From: Xenorhabdus lircayensis
GTDB lineage: Bacteria; Pseudomonadota; Gammaproteobacteria; Enterobacterales; Enterobacteriaceae
Direction: 5' to 3'
Assembly (NCBI RefSeq): GCF_016306625.1
Contig: NZ_JACOII010000023.1
Span: forward strand, 1-64,000
DNA length: 64,000 nt
Position 1 is the stretch's first letter, and every line of letters starts with the position of its first letter. The position numbers were made by a program, and so were the translations under genes. Under the pieces are notes generated by a model that did not search any database, was not told where the DNA came from, and saw only the letters and a list, made by a program, of their open reading frames with translations. Positions 52,476 through 61,642 of this stretch are shown here, piece by piece.

Positions 52476-53627
52476 TTATTTTTCACTAACCCAATACGTA
52501 CCTGCTGGTTCAACAGCCAAGAATTTATTGTGAAGCTCTTTCAATGTTTGTTGCGGATCTAAATCAGCAAATTTTTCAGGGTAAAACCATTTTGCAAAAA
52601 CTTGCGTAACAACAACATTATAAGGAGAGTTGTAGTAATGATGCCAAATAGCATGGCTACGACCTTCCTTCACGGCAGTTAAGGTATTGATGCCTTTACG
52701 CTCAGTGATAGCTTTCAGGCTAGCACGAGCAATATCAGCAGAAGTTTGGGCTCCCATGTGGACCCCTTCACTTTTCTCACCCGGATTTTGTGCACCACTT
52801 CCTATATAAATATAAGGATCTTCGGCAATCACTTTTTCCAGATTCATTGTTCCCAATGGAGATGGCAATACATCTCTGGCGATGTTTTTACCGCCAGCCA
52901 AGTCAATGAAATTCCCCATATTACCGTTACCCGCCGTACCACAGCAATCTTCGCTGGAACCCGCTATTAGCTCAATAAATACGGAAGGTTTCTGAGCATG
53001 TGGTATACGGTCAGTAATATCAGTCACTATTTTCTGATTTTTTTCATAAAAATCAGCATAAGCATTAGCCTGCTCTTCACGGTGCAGGACTTTGCCCAGC
53101 ATACGGATGCTAGGTAATGTGTTTTTTAGAGGGTCGTTGCGGAAATCGACAAAAACAACAGGAACACCAGCTTTTTCCAACTGCTTCACCAGCTCACTAT
53201 TCTTTCCTGGACCGTGTCCAGACAGACCAAAAATAGCGACATCAGGATTAAGTGTCAGTACTTTTTCGGCACTGACACTATCAGCACTAGTATTGCCAAT
53301 TAGAGGAATATTATCGATTTCAGGGAATTTAGCTTTATAGATAGCGTAAGTTTGTGGATCCAGTTTACGGAAATCACCTTGCCAGCCAGCAATACGAGCC
53401 AGAGGTTTGCCCCCTTCTAAGATTGCGATAGAATGGAATAGACGACCTTCACCCAACAAGATACGATTGACTTTCTCAGGCACCTCAACAGTACGCCCAG
53501 CAACATCAGTGACTGTTTCAGCCCAAGATGCAAAACTTGCCATCATAGCGGAGCCTGCCATTAGACTGATACTCATACTCTTCACGACTGCTCGAAATAC
53601 AAACTTCACTTTGGTTAGCCTCTTCAT
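52476..53627 (-). CDS. Periplasmic iron-siderophore binding protein
   Basis: 383-residue precursor with a long signal peptide (about 1-36, ending SFASWA) and a class III substrate-binding fold (TroA/BtuF type): VTDVAGRTVEVPEKVNRIL, then two lobes joined by a helix. There is no lipobox, so it should be soluble. A CCGTAGNGNMGNFIDLAGG segment marks the second lobe. First gene of the uptake operon, behind a Fur-like palindrome. The ligand cannot be read from sequence. Confidence 0.88.
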   Translation of the reverse strand: MKRLTKVKFVFRAVVKSMSISLMAGSAMMASFASWAETVTDVAGRTVEVPEKVNRILLGEGRLFHSIAILEGGKPLARIAGWQGDFRKLDPQTYAIYKAKFPEIDNIPLIGNTSADSVSAEKVLTLNPDVAIFGLSGHGPGKNSELVKQLEKAGVPVVFVDFRNDPLKNTLPSIRMLGKVLHREEQANAYADFYEKNQKIVTDITDRIPHAQKPSVFIELIAGSSEDCCGTAGNGNMGNFIDLAGGKNIARDVLPSPLGTMNLEKVIAEDPYIYIGSGAQNPGEKSEGVHMGAQTSADIARASLKAITERKGINTLTAVKEGRSHAIWHHYYNSPYNVVVTQVFAKWFYPEKFADLDPQQTLKELHNKFLAVEPAGTYWVSEK

Positions 53628-53657
53628 TCATGCAACAATTGTGACGCTAACAATAAA

Positions 53658-53676
53658 GCAAATAAGAATACTTATC
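53658..53676 (-). promoter_or_regulatory. Fur-box-like operator of the siderophore uptake operon
   Basis: On the minus strand GATAAGTATTCTTATTTGC: 12 of 19 matches to the Fur consensus and a clear palindrome GATAAG-TATT-CTTAT(T). It lies about 30 bases before the binding-protein start, over the likely promoter. Confidence 0.6.
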
Positions 53677-53741
53677 AATGCGATTGGATTAGTATATCCA
53701 AAATTTACTGTATATTTTCTTTTCCTAACCCCATGGAAAAT

Positions 53742-53779
53742 AAAAACTGCCAATTCCATTACAGAACAGGCAGCTTTTT
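53742..53779 (-). terminator. lysP terminator
   Basis: CTGCC (53747-53751) and GGCAG (53769-53773), extended by A-rich and T-rich arms across one mismatch, give a minus-strand hairpin followed by Us, about 65 bases after the lysP stop. Confidence 0.6.
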
Positions 53780-53844
53780 GTAAAATAAATGCAATAATAC
53801 ATTAATCAACAAATATCAATTTATCGATATTTATTAACAAATCA

Positions 53845-55329
53845 TTATTTATCAGTATATTTAAATACTGGAAATTCCATCTCACTGTATTTAACAAAAC
53901 AAGTTTTCTTTTTCAGTTTGTACCCAAACCAAATGATTAGGAATACCGGAATGCCAATGTAAGTCGCAATAACTCCGTACCAATCAATCTTATCTTGCAG
54001 AAACGCCTGATAGTTCTGCCCCAATGTAATCACCAGACACAAAATAAAGGCAAAAATTGGCCCGATAGGGAAGAAACCGGAGCGATATGGCAGACTATTC
54101 AGATCCAGACCTCGTGCAACATAGCCTTTACGGAAGCGGTAATGACTAATTGCAATCCCTAGCCATGCAATAAACCCAGTCATCCCTGAAGTATTCAATA
54201 ACCACAGATATACCGTTTGATTTCCAAACATGGAGCTGAGGAAACACAATCCCGCTACCACGGTTGTAGCATAAAGCGCATTACGTGGAACGCCGCCTTT
54301 CGACAAGTGACCAAAAATTTTCGGCGCTTTACCTTCCCTCGCCAATGTGAATAGCATACGGGTAGAAGCATACATTCCCGAATTTCCCGCTGAAAGCACA
54401 GCGGTCAATATCACCGCATTCATTATCACGGCCGCTGACAACAGCCCCGCATTTTCAAATACCAGTGTGAATGGACTAACACTGATATCTTTCACCCCAT
54501 TACGCAATAAGCTGGGATCAGTATAAGGAACAATCAGACTGATGATTAAAATAGCAAACACGTAAAACAATAGGATACGCCAGAATACTTTACGTACAGC
54601 ACGAGGGATATTTTTTGCCGGATCTTTAGATTCTCCTGCGGTAATACCAATCAGTTCGGTCCCCTGAAAAGAAAAACCGACAATCATTGCCACCCCAATC
54701 ATGGCTGCGAAACCGCCCGCGAAGGGTGCATCACCGACTTCCCAGTTATGCCAGCCTGCACCCTCGGCACCTTTCATAATGCCGACGATCATTAAAATAC
54801 CGACAATAATGAAAACAATCACCGTAGTGACTTTGATCAAGGAGAACCAATATTCTGCTTCACCAAAGCCTTTGACTGAGATGAAATTCAACAGGAAAAC
54901 CAAGCCAAGGAACAGCGCACTCCATATCCAGCCAGGAACATCATTAAACCAATAGCCCATGACCAATTGTGCGGCGACAAGGTCAACAGCAATCGTCACC
55001 GCCCAGTTGTACCAGTAGTTCCACCCCAGCGCGAAGCCAAAGCCTTCATCAACATATTTAGAACCATAGGTTGAAAATGACCCTGAAACTGGCATGTACG
55101 CAGCCAACTCGCCCAAGCTGGTCATCAGGAAATAGACCATTAGGCCAATTAATACATAGGAAAGTAAGGCCCCACCAGGACCAGCCTGAGAAATCGTTGC
55201 ACCAGAAGCAACGAATAACCCCGTACCAATTGAGCCACCTATGGCAATCATTGCCATATGTCGTGCTTTTAATTCACGGCGCAGGGTTGGTGGAACCTGA
55301 TCCCGTGGCGTACATTGTTCTTGAGACAT
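53845..55329 (-). CDS. lysP: Lysine-specific permease LysP
   Basis: APC-family proton symporter for lysine; in E. coli it also senses lysine by binding CadC. The 494 residues form about 12 TMs: RRELKARHMAMIAIGGSIGT at TM1, the long GFSFQGTELIGITAGES of TM6, and the conserved C-terminal IWFGYKLKKK. Compared with E. coli it has a slightly longer N-terminus. Next to yeiE, as in E. coli. Confidence 0.96.
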   Translation of the reverse strand: MSQEQCTPRDQVPPTLRRELKARHMAMIAIGGSIGTGLFVASGATISQAGPGGALLSYVLIGLMVYFLMTSLGELAAYMPVSGSFSTYGSKYVDEGFGFALGWNYWYNWAVTIAVDLVAAQLVMGYWFNDVPGWIWSALFLGLVFLLNFISVKGFGEAEYWFSLIKVTTVIVFIIVGILMIVGIMKGAEGAGWHNWEVGDAPFAGGFAAMIGVAMIVGFSFQGTELIGITAGESKDPAKNIPRAVRKVFWRILLFYVFAILIISLIVPYTDPSLLRNGVKDISVSPFTLVFENAGLLSAAVIMNAVILTAVLSAGNSGMYASTRMLFTLAREGKAPKIFGHLSKGGVPRNALYATTVVAGLCFLSSMFGNQTVYLWLLNTSGMTGFIAWLGIAISHYRFRKGYVARGLDLNSLPYRSGFFPIGPIFAFILCLVITLGQNYQAFLQDKIDWYGVIATYIGIPVFLIIWFGYKLKKKTCFVKYSEMEFPVFKYTDK

Positions 55330-55338
55330 TCTGTTCCT

Positions 55339-55405
55339 ATATTATTAAATAATATCTTTAACGCAGAATTGTAACAAATCCTCGTCTCCAGAATAGCGGC
55401 TATTC
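55339..55405. promoter_or_regulatory. Palindromes in the lysP-yeiE gap
   Basis: ATATTATT-A-AATAATAT (55339-55355) is 10 bases before the lysP start; GAATAGC-G-GCTATTC (55391-55405) is a perfect 7-1-7 palindrome, and ATAGC-N9-GCTAT recurs at 55432-55450. These look like operator sites, perhaps for ArgP or YeiE; which protein binds is unknown. Confidence 0.4.
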
Positions 55406-55468
55406 GTGGTTATAAGATACCTTCATAATCCATAGCCAATTATTAGCTATACGATTATATCCTCAATA

Positions 55469-56332
55469 TTAGTTACAATAACTCAGTAACTTCTGTAACG
55501 CGTTGGACATATGTTTCTGGCGATGGTAAATCAGGTACAGAGTGCGACTGAGACTAAGCTCAGGGATCACAAGTTCCGTTAATGTCCCATTTTTCAACTG
55601 TTCTTGGACGACTCGTCGGGAAAGGCAACTGATCCCCATTCCATATTGGACGGCATGTTTGATGGCTTCCGAATTTCCCAGCTCCATCGCGATATTGAAT
55701 CGAGGCATTTGTGAAAATAAAAGATGATCCAGAACTTCCCTTGTTCCTGAACCTTTTTCTCTCAATATCCAGGGTGCTTTAATCAGATCCTCCACATTAA
55801 GGTCATGATGTAACAATGGGCTTTCTGGTGAGGAGAAGATGATCAACTCATCTTTCATCCAGGGTTGTGTGATCAATTCAGGATCATGACACAGACCTTC
55901 AATCAGCCCCAAATCAACACGAAATTCCACAACGGCCTTTATGACATCTTGGGTATTGCTGATATTCAATTCCAATGGTGTATCAGGGTAATCTTGACGA
56001 TATTTCGCGAGCATTTTAGGCAACATATAATTACCAATCGTGCTACTGGCCGCTAATCGTAATGCCCCCAGTTCAAGTTTGAAAAGCTGTTCCACTTCGC
56101 CAGCCTGTTCAAGCAATGCCAATGCCTTGGGATAGAGCAAACGCCCGTGTTCATTGGTAACCAGCCGCTTTCCTACCCTATCAAACAACTTTACTCCTAA
56201 CTGCCCTTCGAGATCCGTCAGTGAAGCACTCACCGCAGATTGTGATAACGCTAATTGCTGAGAAGCCTGTGTCGTTGAACCACTTTTCAGAACTTCTGCA
56301 AAAATCTCCAGTTGTCTCAGAGTGATACGCAT
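55469..56332 (-). CDS. yeiE: LysR-type regulator YeiE
   Basis: 287-residue LysR-family transcription factor: winged helix-turn-helix at about 3-60 ([20 protein letters not shown]), linker helix, and two effector-binding lobes (about 90-285). In E. coli YeiE is described as controlling iron and sulfite-related genes and is divergent from yeiH. Same arrangement here. Effector cannot be told from sequence. Confidence 0.93.
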   Translation of the reverse strand: MRITLRQLEIFAEVLKSGSTTQASQQLALSQSAVSASLTDLEGQLGVKLFDRVGKRLVTNEHGRLLYPKALALLEQAGEVEQLFKLELGALRLAASSTIGNYMLPKMLAKYRQDYPDTPLELNISNTQDVIKAVVEFRVDLGLIEGLCHDPELITQPWMKDELIIFSSPESPLLHHDLNVEDLIKAPWILREKGSGTREVLDHLLFSQMPRFNIAMELGNSEAIKHAVQYGMGISCLSRRVVQEQLKNGTLTELVIPELSLSRTLYLIYHRQKHMSNALQKLLSYCN

Positions 56333-56476
56333 ATGGCCTCACGGGAAGTAAAATAAAATAGAAAGGTAGTCTTGATTTTAGACAGTATTATGCAACTTAA
56401 CAAAAGTCGCACTTAATTAATCCATTTAACTGGTTATATATATAAATACTATAAATTTTATTGATTTTAAAATCCT

Positions 56477-56510
56477 CTATATGCTTATTTCTAAAATGTA
56501 TAAGCTATAG
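56477..56510. promoter_or_regulatory. LysR-type operator candidate upstream of yeiH
   Basis: CTATA-T-GCTTAT-N11-ATAAGC-TATAG: nearly perfect dyad symmetry with the T-N11-A pattern (T56488, A56500) typical of LysR-family sites. It ends 10 bases before the yeiH start codon. It could instead fold as an mRNA hairpin masking the start. Confidence 0.45.
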
Positions 56511-56520
56511 AGTAGCCGCA

Positions 56521-57600
56521 ATGTCCGAAAATCAACTGGGAAAATTTACAAAGTCCCACCAACATGCAGTATTAAAACTCATTCCCGGGGTCATATTAGC
56601 CTCAGCCCTGACTATGCTCTCTATCTATATCGGTAGTATTCCGTGGTTTATAAATATGGGATTGGGTGTTCTGACGCTTGCCATCCTATTGGGGATCATT
56701 GTCGGCAACACATTGTATCCTTTCTTAAAATCCGCTTGTGATAGTGGCATCCATTTCTCCAAACACTATCTACTCCGAACTGGCATCATTCTTTATGGTT
56801 TTCGGCTGACGTTCCAACAAATCACAGATGTTGGTGCAACTGGGATATTGATCGATGTCATCATGCTTTCTTCGACTTTTTTTATCGCCTTATGGATCGG
56901 GCGCATTCTTTTTCGGCTGGATAGCCAAACCGTGATCCTGATTGGTGCAGGAAGCAGTATTTGTGGAGCCGCTGCTGTTATGGCAACAGAACCCGTTGTC
57001 AAAGCCTCTGCCAGCAAAGTCGCCGTGGCCGTCTCTACTGTGGTAATTTTTGGCACGCTCGCAATCTTCATCTATCCGTGGTTTTATCAGCTCAATGCCT
57101 ATTACCAATGGCTTAACTTCTCCCAGGAAACATTTGGTATTTTCTCTGGCTCAACCGTTCATGAAGTCGCCCAAGTCGTTGCCATTGGACATACATTGGG
57201 AAATGATGCTGAAAATGCAGCCGTCATCAGCAAAATGATCCGCGTGATGCTACTGGCACCATTTCTGTTGCTACTTTCTGGCTATATCAGTCGCATAGGA
57301 GCAAAAAGTGACAGCCCCCAAGAGACCCCCCCGATCACCATTCCGTGGTTTGCTGTGTTTTTTATTGTCACAGCAGGTTTCAACTCCTTTCATTTATTAC
57401 CTGAATCCTTTGTTAACCATATCATTACCGCAGATACCATCATGCTAGCAATGGCAATGGTTGCATTAGGCCTAACCACCCATATCAGCGCCATTCGTCA
57501 GGCTGGTATTAAACCCATTCTATTGGCACTGTGTTTGTTTATCTGGCTGACGGTAGGAGGATTAATCATCAATCAAAGCATTCAACATTTATTGGGCTAA
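56521..57600 (+). CDS. yeiH: UPF0324 membrane protein YeiH
   Basis: 359-residue membrane protein of the UPF0324 family (PSE/YeiH), about 10 TMs, with LTLAILLGIIVGNTLYP, GAGSSICGAAAVMATEPVVKA and GSTVHEVAQVVAIGH as family blocks. Proposed to export sulfur-containing or sulfonate-type anions, unproven. ATG 56521 is chosen over a frame opening 20 codons upstream, since the operator-like dyad lies between them. It diverges from yeiE. Confidence 0.92.
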   Translation: MSENQLGKFTKSHQHAVLKLIPGVILASALTMLSIYIGSIPWFINMGLGVLTLAILLGIIVGNTLYPFLKSACDSGIHFSKHYLLRTGIILYGFRLTFQQITDVGATGILIDVIMLSSTFFIALWIGRILFRLDSQTVILIGAGSSICGAAAVMATEPVVKASASKVAVAVSTVVIFGTLAIFIYPWFYQLNAYYQWLNFSQETFGIFSGSTVHEVAQVVAIGHTLGNDAENAAVISKMIRVMLLAPFLLLLSGYISRIGAKSDSPQETPPITIPWFAVFFIVTAGFNSFHLLPESFVNHIITADTIMLAMAMVALGLTTHISAIRQAGIKPILLALCLFIWLTVGGLIINQSIQHLLG

Positions 57601-57708
57601 CTTAAAAAAATAAATGAGTTTGATCCTCAATTGAATGACTGTTTCTTACAGAAATTTTATCGGCAGGGTGAACAATGCCATAATAATAAAAAAACAGGAG
57701 GAAATAAT

Positions 57709-58551
57709 ATGAAATTTGTTGGAGCTCATGTGAGTGCTTCGGGTGGTGTTGATCAGGCGGTGATCCGTGCCCATGAATTAAACGCAACGGCATTTGCCCT
57801 GTTTACGAAAAATCAGCGCCAGTGGCATGCCCCACCGTTATCGACGGATGTCATTGATAAATTCAAGGCGAACTGTGAACGTTACGGCTATGGTAGCCGA
57901 CAAATTCTTCCCCATGACAGCTATCTGATCAATCTTGGTCACCCAGAAGCGGAAGCACTGGAAAAATCCCGTGCTGCATTTCTTGATGAAATGTATCGCT
58001 GTGAACAATTAGGTATCGATTTACTAAATTTTCACCCAGGAAGCCATCTCAATAAAATCGACATTGATAAGTGTCTCGCCCGTATTGCAGAATCCATTAA
58101 TATCGCTTTGGATAAAACACAAGACGTCACTGCTGTCATCGAAAACACTGCCGGACAAGGAACTAACCTTGGTTTTAAATTTGAACAACTGGCAGCAATC
58201 ATTAACGGTGTCGAAGATAAAACGCGTGTTGGTGTCTGCATTGATACCTGCCATGCTTTCGCAGCAGGTTATGACTTGCGCACTGAAAAAGACTGCAACG
58301 AAACCTTCAAGGCATTCGATGACATTGTTGGGTTCAAGTATCTGAAAGCCATGCATCTGAATGATGCCAAGAGCGAATTCTCCAGTCGCGTTGACCGGCA
58401 TCATAGCCTTGGCGAAGGTAATATAGGCAAGACACCTTTCAGCTATATCATGAAAGATGACCGCTTCAATGGCATTCCCTTAGTGCTTGAAACGATCAAC
58501 CCAGATATTTGGGATCAAGAAATTGCCTGGCTAAAATCTCAGCAGAATTGA
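57709..58551 (+). CDS. nfo: Endonuclease IV
   Basis: AP endonuclease that nicks DNA 5' of abasic sites, with a tri-zinc TIM barrel. The 280 residues contain [14 protein letters not shown] (4-17), [57 protein letters not shown] and LETINPD, which together supply the metal ligands. ATG 57709 has the Shine-Dalgarno CAGGAGGA; the longer frame from 57631 is rejected. Its stop is immediately followed by the convergent fruK stop, with no spacer. Confidence 0.97.
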   Translation: MKFVGAHVSASGGVDQAVIRAHELNATAFALFTKNQRQWHAPPLSTDVIDKFKANCERYGYGSRQILPHDSYLINLGHPEAEALEKSRAAFLDEMYRCEQLGIDLLNFHPGSHLNKIDIDKCLARIAESINIALDKTQDVTAVIENTAGQGTNLGFKFEQLAAIINGVEDKTRVGVCIDTCHAFAAGYDLRTEKDCNETFKAFDDIVGFKYLKAMHLNDAKSEFSSRVDRHHSLGEGNIGKTPFSYIMKDDRFNGIPLVLETINPDIWDQEIAWLKSQQN

Positions 58552-59490
58552 TTATCTGACCGAAGTCAGCTCGATTCTTGACATCATTGATGCAAGTTCA
58601 GTACGACTTCTGATCCCAACATTCGGCTGGCTGACCGTAAGTGCGGAAACTGCGGTTGCCAGACGCAATGTATGTTCGCTGGATTCACGCATCAGCAAAC
58701 CATAAACCAGCCCACCGACCATCGAATCCCCCGCCCCAACCGTACTGACAATCTCACAATGCGGCGGTTTTGCCAGCCATGCACCAGAGGCGTTGACCCA
58801 TAACGCGCCCTGCTCTCCCAATGAAATGACTACATGGGCAATCCCTCTATTACGCAGTTCATGCGCGATATCAATAACACTGTCCAAATCTGGCAGAGGC
58901 TTACCTGCCCAAATTTCCAATTCATGGCGATTAGGTTTTACCAGCCACGGTGATGCCTTGAGGCCAGAAACGAGAGCTTCGCGGCTACTGTCGAAAATAA
59001 TGCAGGGACAACGCTGCCGTAATTGCATCATCCAATCCGCAAATGATTCCGGTGTAATCCCTTCAGGCAAACTTCCACTGACGACAACCATATCGAACTG
59101 CCCCAACCACGTGAGAGAATCACTGACAAATTGATTCCATTCATCTTCCGTCACATGAAAACCAGAAAAGTTAAAATCCGTCACTTCACCCTGTTTTTCT
59201 GTCAGTTTCACATTAATGCGCGTTCGTCCGGAGACTAAATGGAAACGATTTGCCATATTATTCTCGCTGAAAAACTGCTGAAACCCTTCCTGATTCTCCC
59301 GTCCCAGAAAACCACTGACGGTAACATCTATGCCTAAATCACGCAGTACCTTCGCAACATTATTTCCTTTGCCAGCAGCGTGAAGCCCTGCCGTTTGTAC
59401 ACGGTTAACATTTCCCTTAACAATATCTGGGCATAAGCCAACTAAATCATAAGCTGGGTTCAAGGTAATTGTGGCAACTCGGCGGCTCAT
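58552..59490 (-). CDS. fruK: 1-phosphofructokinase FruK, without fruA or fruB
   Basis: PfkB-family kinase converting fructose 1-phosphate to fructose 1,6-bisphosphate. 312 residues, the E. coli length; TLNPAYDLVG, GLHAAGKGNNVAKVL, KPNRHELEIWAG and the catalytic VSTVGAGDSMVGG are intact. In E. coli the operon is fruB-fruK-fruA beside nfo. Here fruA is absent (fruK abuts nfo directly) and the upstream gap and Nudix gene replace fruB. An intact Cra operator remains upstream. Confidence 0.95.
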   Translation of the reverse strand: MSRRVATITLNPAYDLVGLCPDIVKGNVNRVQTAGLHAAGKGNNVAKVLRDLGIDVTVSGFLGRENQEGFQQFFSENNMANRFHLVSGRTRINVKLTEKQGEVTDFNFSGFHVTEDEWNQFVSDSLTWLGQFDMVVVSGSLPEGITPESFADWMMQLRQRCPCIIFDSSREALVSGLKASPWLVKPNRHELEIWAGKPLPDLDSVIDIAHELRNRGIAHVVISLGEQGALWVNASGAWLAKPPHCEIVSTVGAGDSMVGGLVYGLLMRESSEHTLRLATAVSALTVSQPNVGIRSRTELASMMSRIELTSVR

Positions 59491-59561
59491 CTTGCCCGGT
59501 GTCTCCTGAATAAACAGTTATAAGTAATATTAAGATTTATCTGTTATTTATATCATCAAAA

Positions 59562-59577
59562 TTGAATCGTTTCAGTT
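59562..59577 (-). promoter_or_regulatory. Cra (FruR) operator upstream of fruK
   Basis: TTGAATCGTTTCAGTT contains the palindromic Cra core TGAATCGTTTCA (TGAAWCG-N-TTCA form). It is 72 bases before the fruK start, where the fruB operator would be expected. Cra repression relieved by fructose 1-phosphate is the established mechanism in E. coli. Confidence 0.75.
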
Positions 59578-59649
59578 AAAATTGCCACTAGATTGATCAT
59601 TGTGTTACCTCCATCTAAAAGTAAAATATGCTGCGAAATGATTTCTTGT

Positions 59650-59715
59650 TATACCCAATAGGTTTCAAGTTGCAGCGCGAACAACAAAGCAGCAATTTGA
59701 AAGATAAAAGGTAGA
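59650..59715 (+). repeat. Palindromic repeat copy between fruK and the Nudix gene
   Basis: TATACCCAATAG at the left end, TTTCAAGTTGC (59663-59673) complementary to GCAATTTGAAA (59692-59702) with one G-T pair, then AGATAAAAGGTAGA on the right, close to the inverse of the left end. About 66 bases. Related copies end mfd and lie near 5930. It resembles a common intergenic palindrome of Xenorhabdus/Photorhabdus (from memory). Confidence 0.6.
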
Positions 59716-59795
59716 GATGACGAAATAAAACCGCTACAGATATCTAAAACTTATCAGAGCCACAGTGGATAGATATTATCCGGAGGAATATATCA

Positions 59796-60215
59796 GTGTC
59801 AGTTATTGTCGGAGTTGGTGTCATTATCGTTAACGATAAAGGTGAGGTTTTACTGGGAAAACGTACCAGCCAGCATGCACCGTACTGGTCAATCTTTGGT
59901 GGCCATGTTGATCCCGGTGAAACCTTTGAAGAATGTGCCATTCGCGAAATTCAGGAAGAAATTGGCCTCACAATCCAAAACCCCAAAGTCTATGGTATTT
60001 GCAATAACCTCGAAACGTATTTCGAAGAAGGAAAACACACAGTTTCAGTCTGTTTGCTGGCACAGTATACCGGAGGTGAACCCAAATTAATGGAGCCTGA
60101 AAAATGTGAGCAATTAATTTGGTGTAACCCTGACCATCTCCCCGAACCTCATTTTGAAGCCAGCCGCAATGCCATCAAGCTATGGCAAAAATCACAATTC
60201 TATTCCGTGACCTAA
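59796..60215 (+). CDS. NUDT15-like Nudix hydrolase
   Basis: 139-residue cytoplasmic nucleotide pyrophosphohydrolase. The Nudix box runs GHVDPGETF to REIQEEIGL (about 36-58) with all key Glu residues. VGVGVIIVNDKGEVLLGKR at the N-terminus and EPEKCEQLIWC near 100 resemble the NUDT15/MTH2-like group. Start is GTG 59796, preceded by CGGAGGA. Substrate unknown; oxidised or methylated dNTPs are possible. Not part of the E. coli neighbourhood. Confidence 0.85.
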   Translation: MSVIVGVGVIIVNDKGEVLLGKRTSQHAPYWSIFGGHVDPGETFEECAIREIQEEIGLTIQNPKVYGICNNLETYFEEGKHTVSVCLLAQYTGGEPKLMEPEKCEQLIWCNPDHLPEPHFEASRNAIKLWQKSQFYSVT

Positions 60216-60304
60216 TACCAATATCCTTTTCAGGCAGGTTTACTCAGATAACCTGCTCCCTACCTTTGTATGCAAAATGCAACAAAAGCAATTTCGTTAT
60301 CTTC

Positions 60305-60356
60305 CATAAATATTTGTTTACACATATCATTCATTAATGTATCGTCGAGCTAGTAC
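60305..60356 (+). promoter_or_regulatory. Candidate TyrR and TrpR sites upstream of mtr
   Basis: CATAAA-TATTTG-TTTACA (60305-60322) fits the TyrR box TGTAAA-N6-TTTACA except the left outer two bases. GTATCGTCGAGCTAGTAC (60339-60356) carries a perfect right TrpR half-site CTAGTAC. E. coli mtr is repressed by TrpR and activated by TyrR, which supports both readings. Confidence 0.5.
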
Positions 60357-60385
60357 AAGGTAACACCACTCATCAGGGAGTCTAT

Positions 60386-61630
60386 ATGACCATTGAGGTA
60401 ACGCAAAATTTGAAACGCCCCTCCATATTTGGTGGCGCTATGATCATTGCCGGTACTGCTGTCGGTGCAGGTATGTTTTCCATTCCAATTGTCACTTCAG
60501 GCGTCTGGTTTACAGGATCAATCATTTTGTTGGTGTATACCTGCGCATGTTTGTATTTTTCTAGTCTGATGATTCTGGAAGCTAATCTGAATTATCCTAC
60601 TGGCTCCAGCTTCCACACTGTTACCAAAGACTTGCTAGGTAAAGGTTGGAGCACCATCAATGGGCTATCTATCACCTTCGTTCTGTATATCCTGACCTAT
60701 GCTTATGTTTCAGCGGGCAGCTCAATTATTTTTCACAATATTGAGCATATTCTTCCGATGAAACAATCGGTAGCTGGCTTTATTTTCGCCTTTATCGTTG
60801 CCTTCATTGTCTGGCTGTCCACTAAAGCAGTAGATCGTTTAAGCACCATCTTGATAGGCGGTATGGTAATCACCTTTATCATGTCTGTCGGTGGCATGTT
60901 TAATGAAGTCAAACCAGCCATTTTATTCGATCAGGCCAATACCGAAGCGAGCTATTTACCTTATGCTTTAGTCGCCCTGCCTTATCTGCTGGCCTCATTT
61001 GGCTATCACGGTAATGTTCCTGGACTGGTCAAGTATTATCATAAAGACAGTAAAGCAGTTACTCGCAGCTTGTTATACGGAACATTAATAACATTGACTA
61101 TCTACATTTTGTGGCAGTATGTGATTCAGGGAAATATTCCCCGTGAAGCCTTTAAGCAAATTATTGCCGATGGCGGCAATATCGGTAACTTACTGCAACA
61201 AATGGATAAGACATCCAACAATGAAACCGTGACCCAGTTTTTGAGTGCCTTCTCATATATGGCATTAGCAAGTTCATTCCTAGGTGTATCACTGGGGTTG
61301 TTTGATTATTTGGCTGACTTTTTTAAATTCGACGACAGCGGAAAAAGTCGTTTTAAAACAGCACTGATTACATTCGTTCCCCCCAGCTTGCTGGCACTAA
61401 TCTTTCCAAACGGCTTTCTGTACGCGATCGGCTTTGCAGGTCTGGCAGCAACCGTTTGGGCGGTTATTGTTCCTGCATTAATGGTACGAGTCAGTCGTAA
61501 GCGTTATCCCAAATCTAGCTACCGGGCACCGGGAGGCAATTTCTTGATCGCTTTTGTTATCCTGTTCGGTTTGATAAATGCAATAACTCATATTCTCTCC
61601 TTGTTTAATTTGTTGCCAACTTATCGTTAA
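60386..61630 (+). CDS. mtr: Tryptophan-specific permease Mtr
   Basis: Inner-membrane aromatic amino acid symporter of the AAAP family, about 11 TMs. The 414 residues equal E. coli Mtr: AGTAVGAGMFSIPIV in TM1, MILEANLNYPTGSSFHT, LASFGYHGNVPGLVKYY and SSFLGVSLGLFDYLADFF are the family landmarks. TnaB and TyrP are relatives; end-to-end likeness to Mtr and the upstream TrpR/TyrR-like sites favour Mtr. Ribosome site CAGGGAG precedes ATG 60386. Confidence 0.9.
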   Translation: MTIEVTQNLKRPSIFGGAMIIAGTAVGAGMFSIPIVTSGVWFTGSIILLVYTCACLYFSSLMILEANLNYPTGSSFHTVTKDLLGKGWSTINGLSITFVLYILTYAYVSAGSSIIFHNIEHILPMKQSVAGFIFAFIVAFIVWLSTKAVDRLSTILIGGMVITFIMSVGGMFNEVKPAILFDQANTEASYLPYALVALPYLLASFGYHGNVPGLVKYYHKDSKAVTRSLLYGTLITLTIYILWQYVIQGNIPREAFKQIIADGGNIGNLLQQMDKTSNNETVTQFLSAFSYMALASSFLGVSLGLFDYLADFFKFDDSGKSRFKTALITFVPPSLLALIFPNGFLYAIGFAGLAATVWAVIVPALMVRVSRKRYPKSSYRAPGGNFLIAFVILFGLINAITHILSLFNLLPTYR

Positions 61631-61642
61631 TGTTTTCCTTTA

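Noticed and set aside
59796-60215. Nudix gene as a remnant of fruB
   Set aside because: The protein has a full Nudix box and no PTS HPr or EIIA motif; it is an unrelated gene in the place of fruB.
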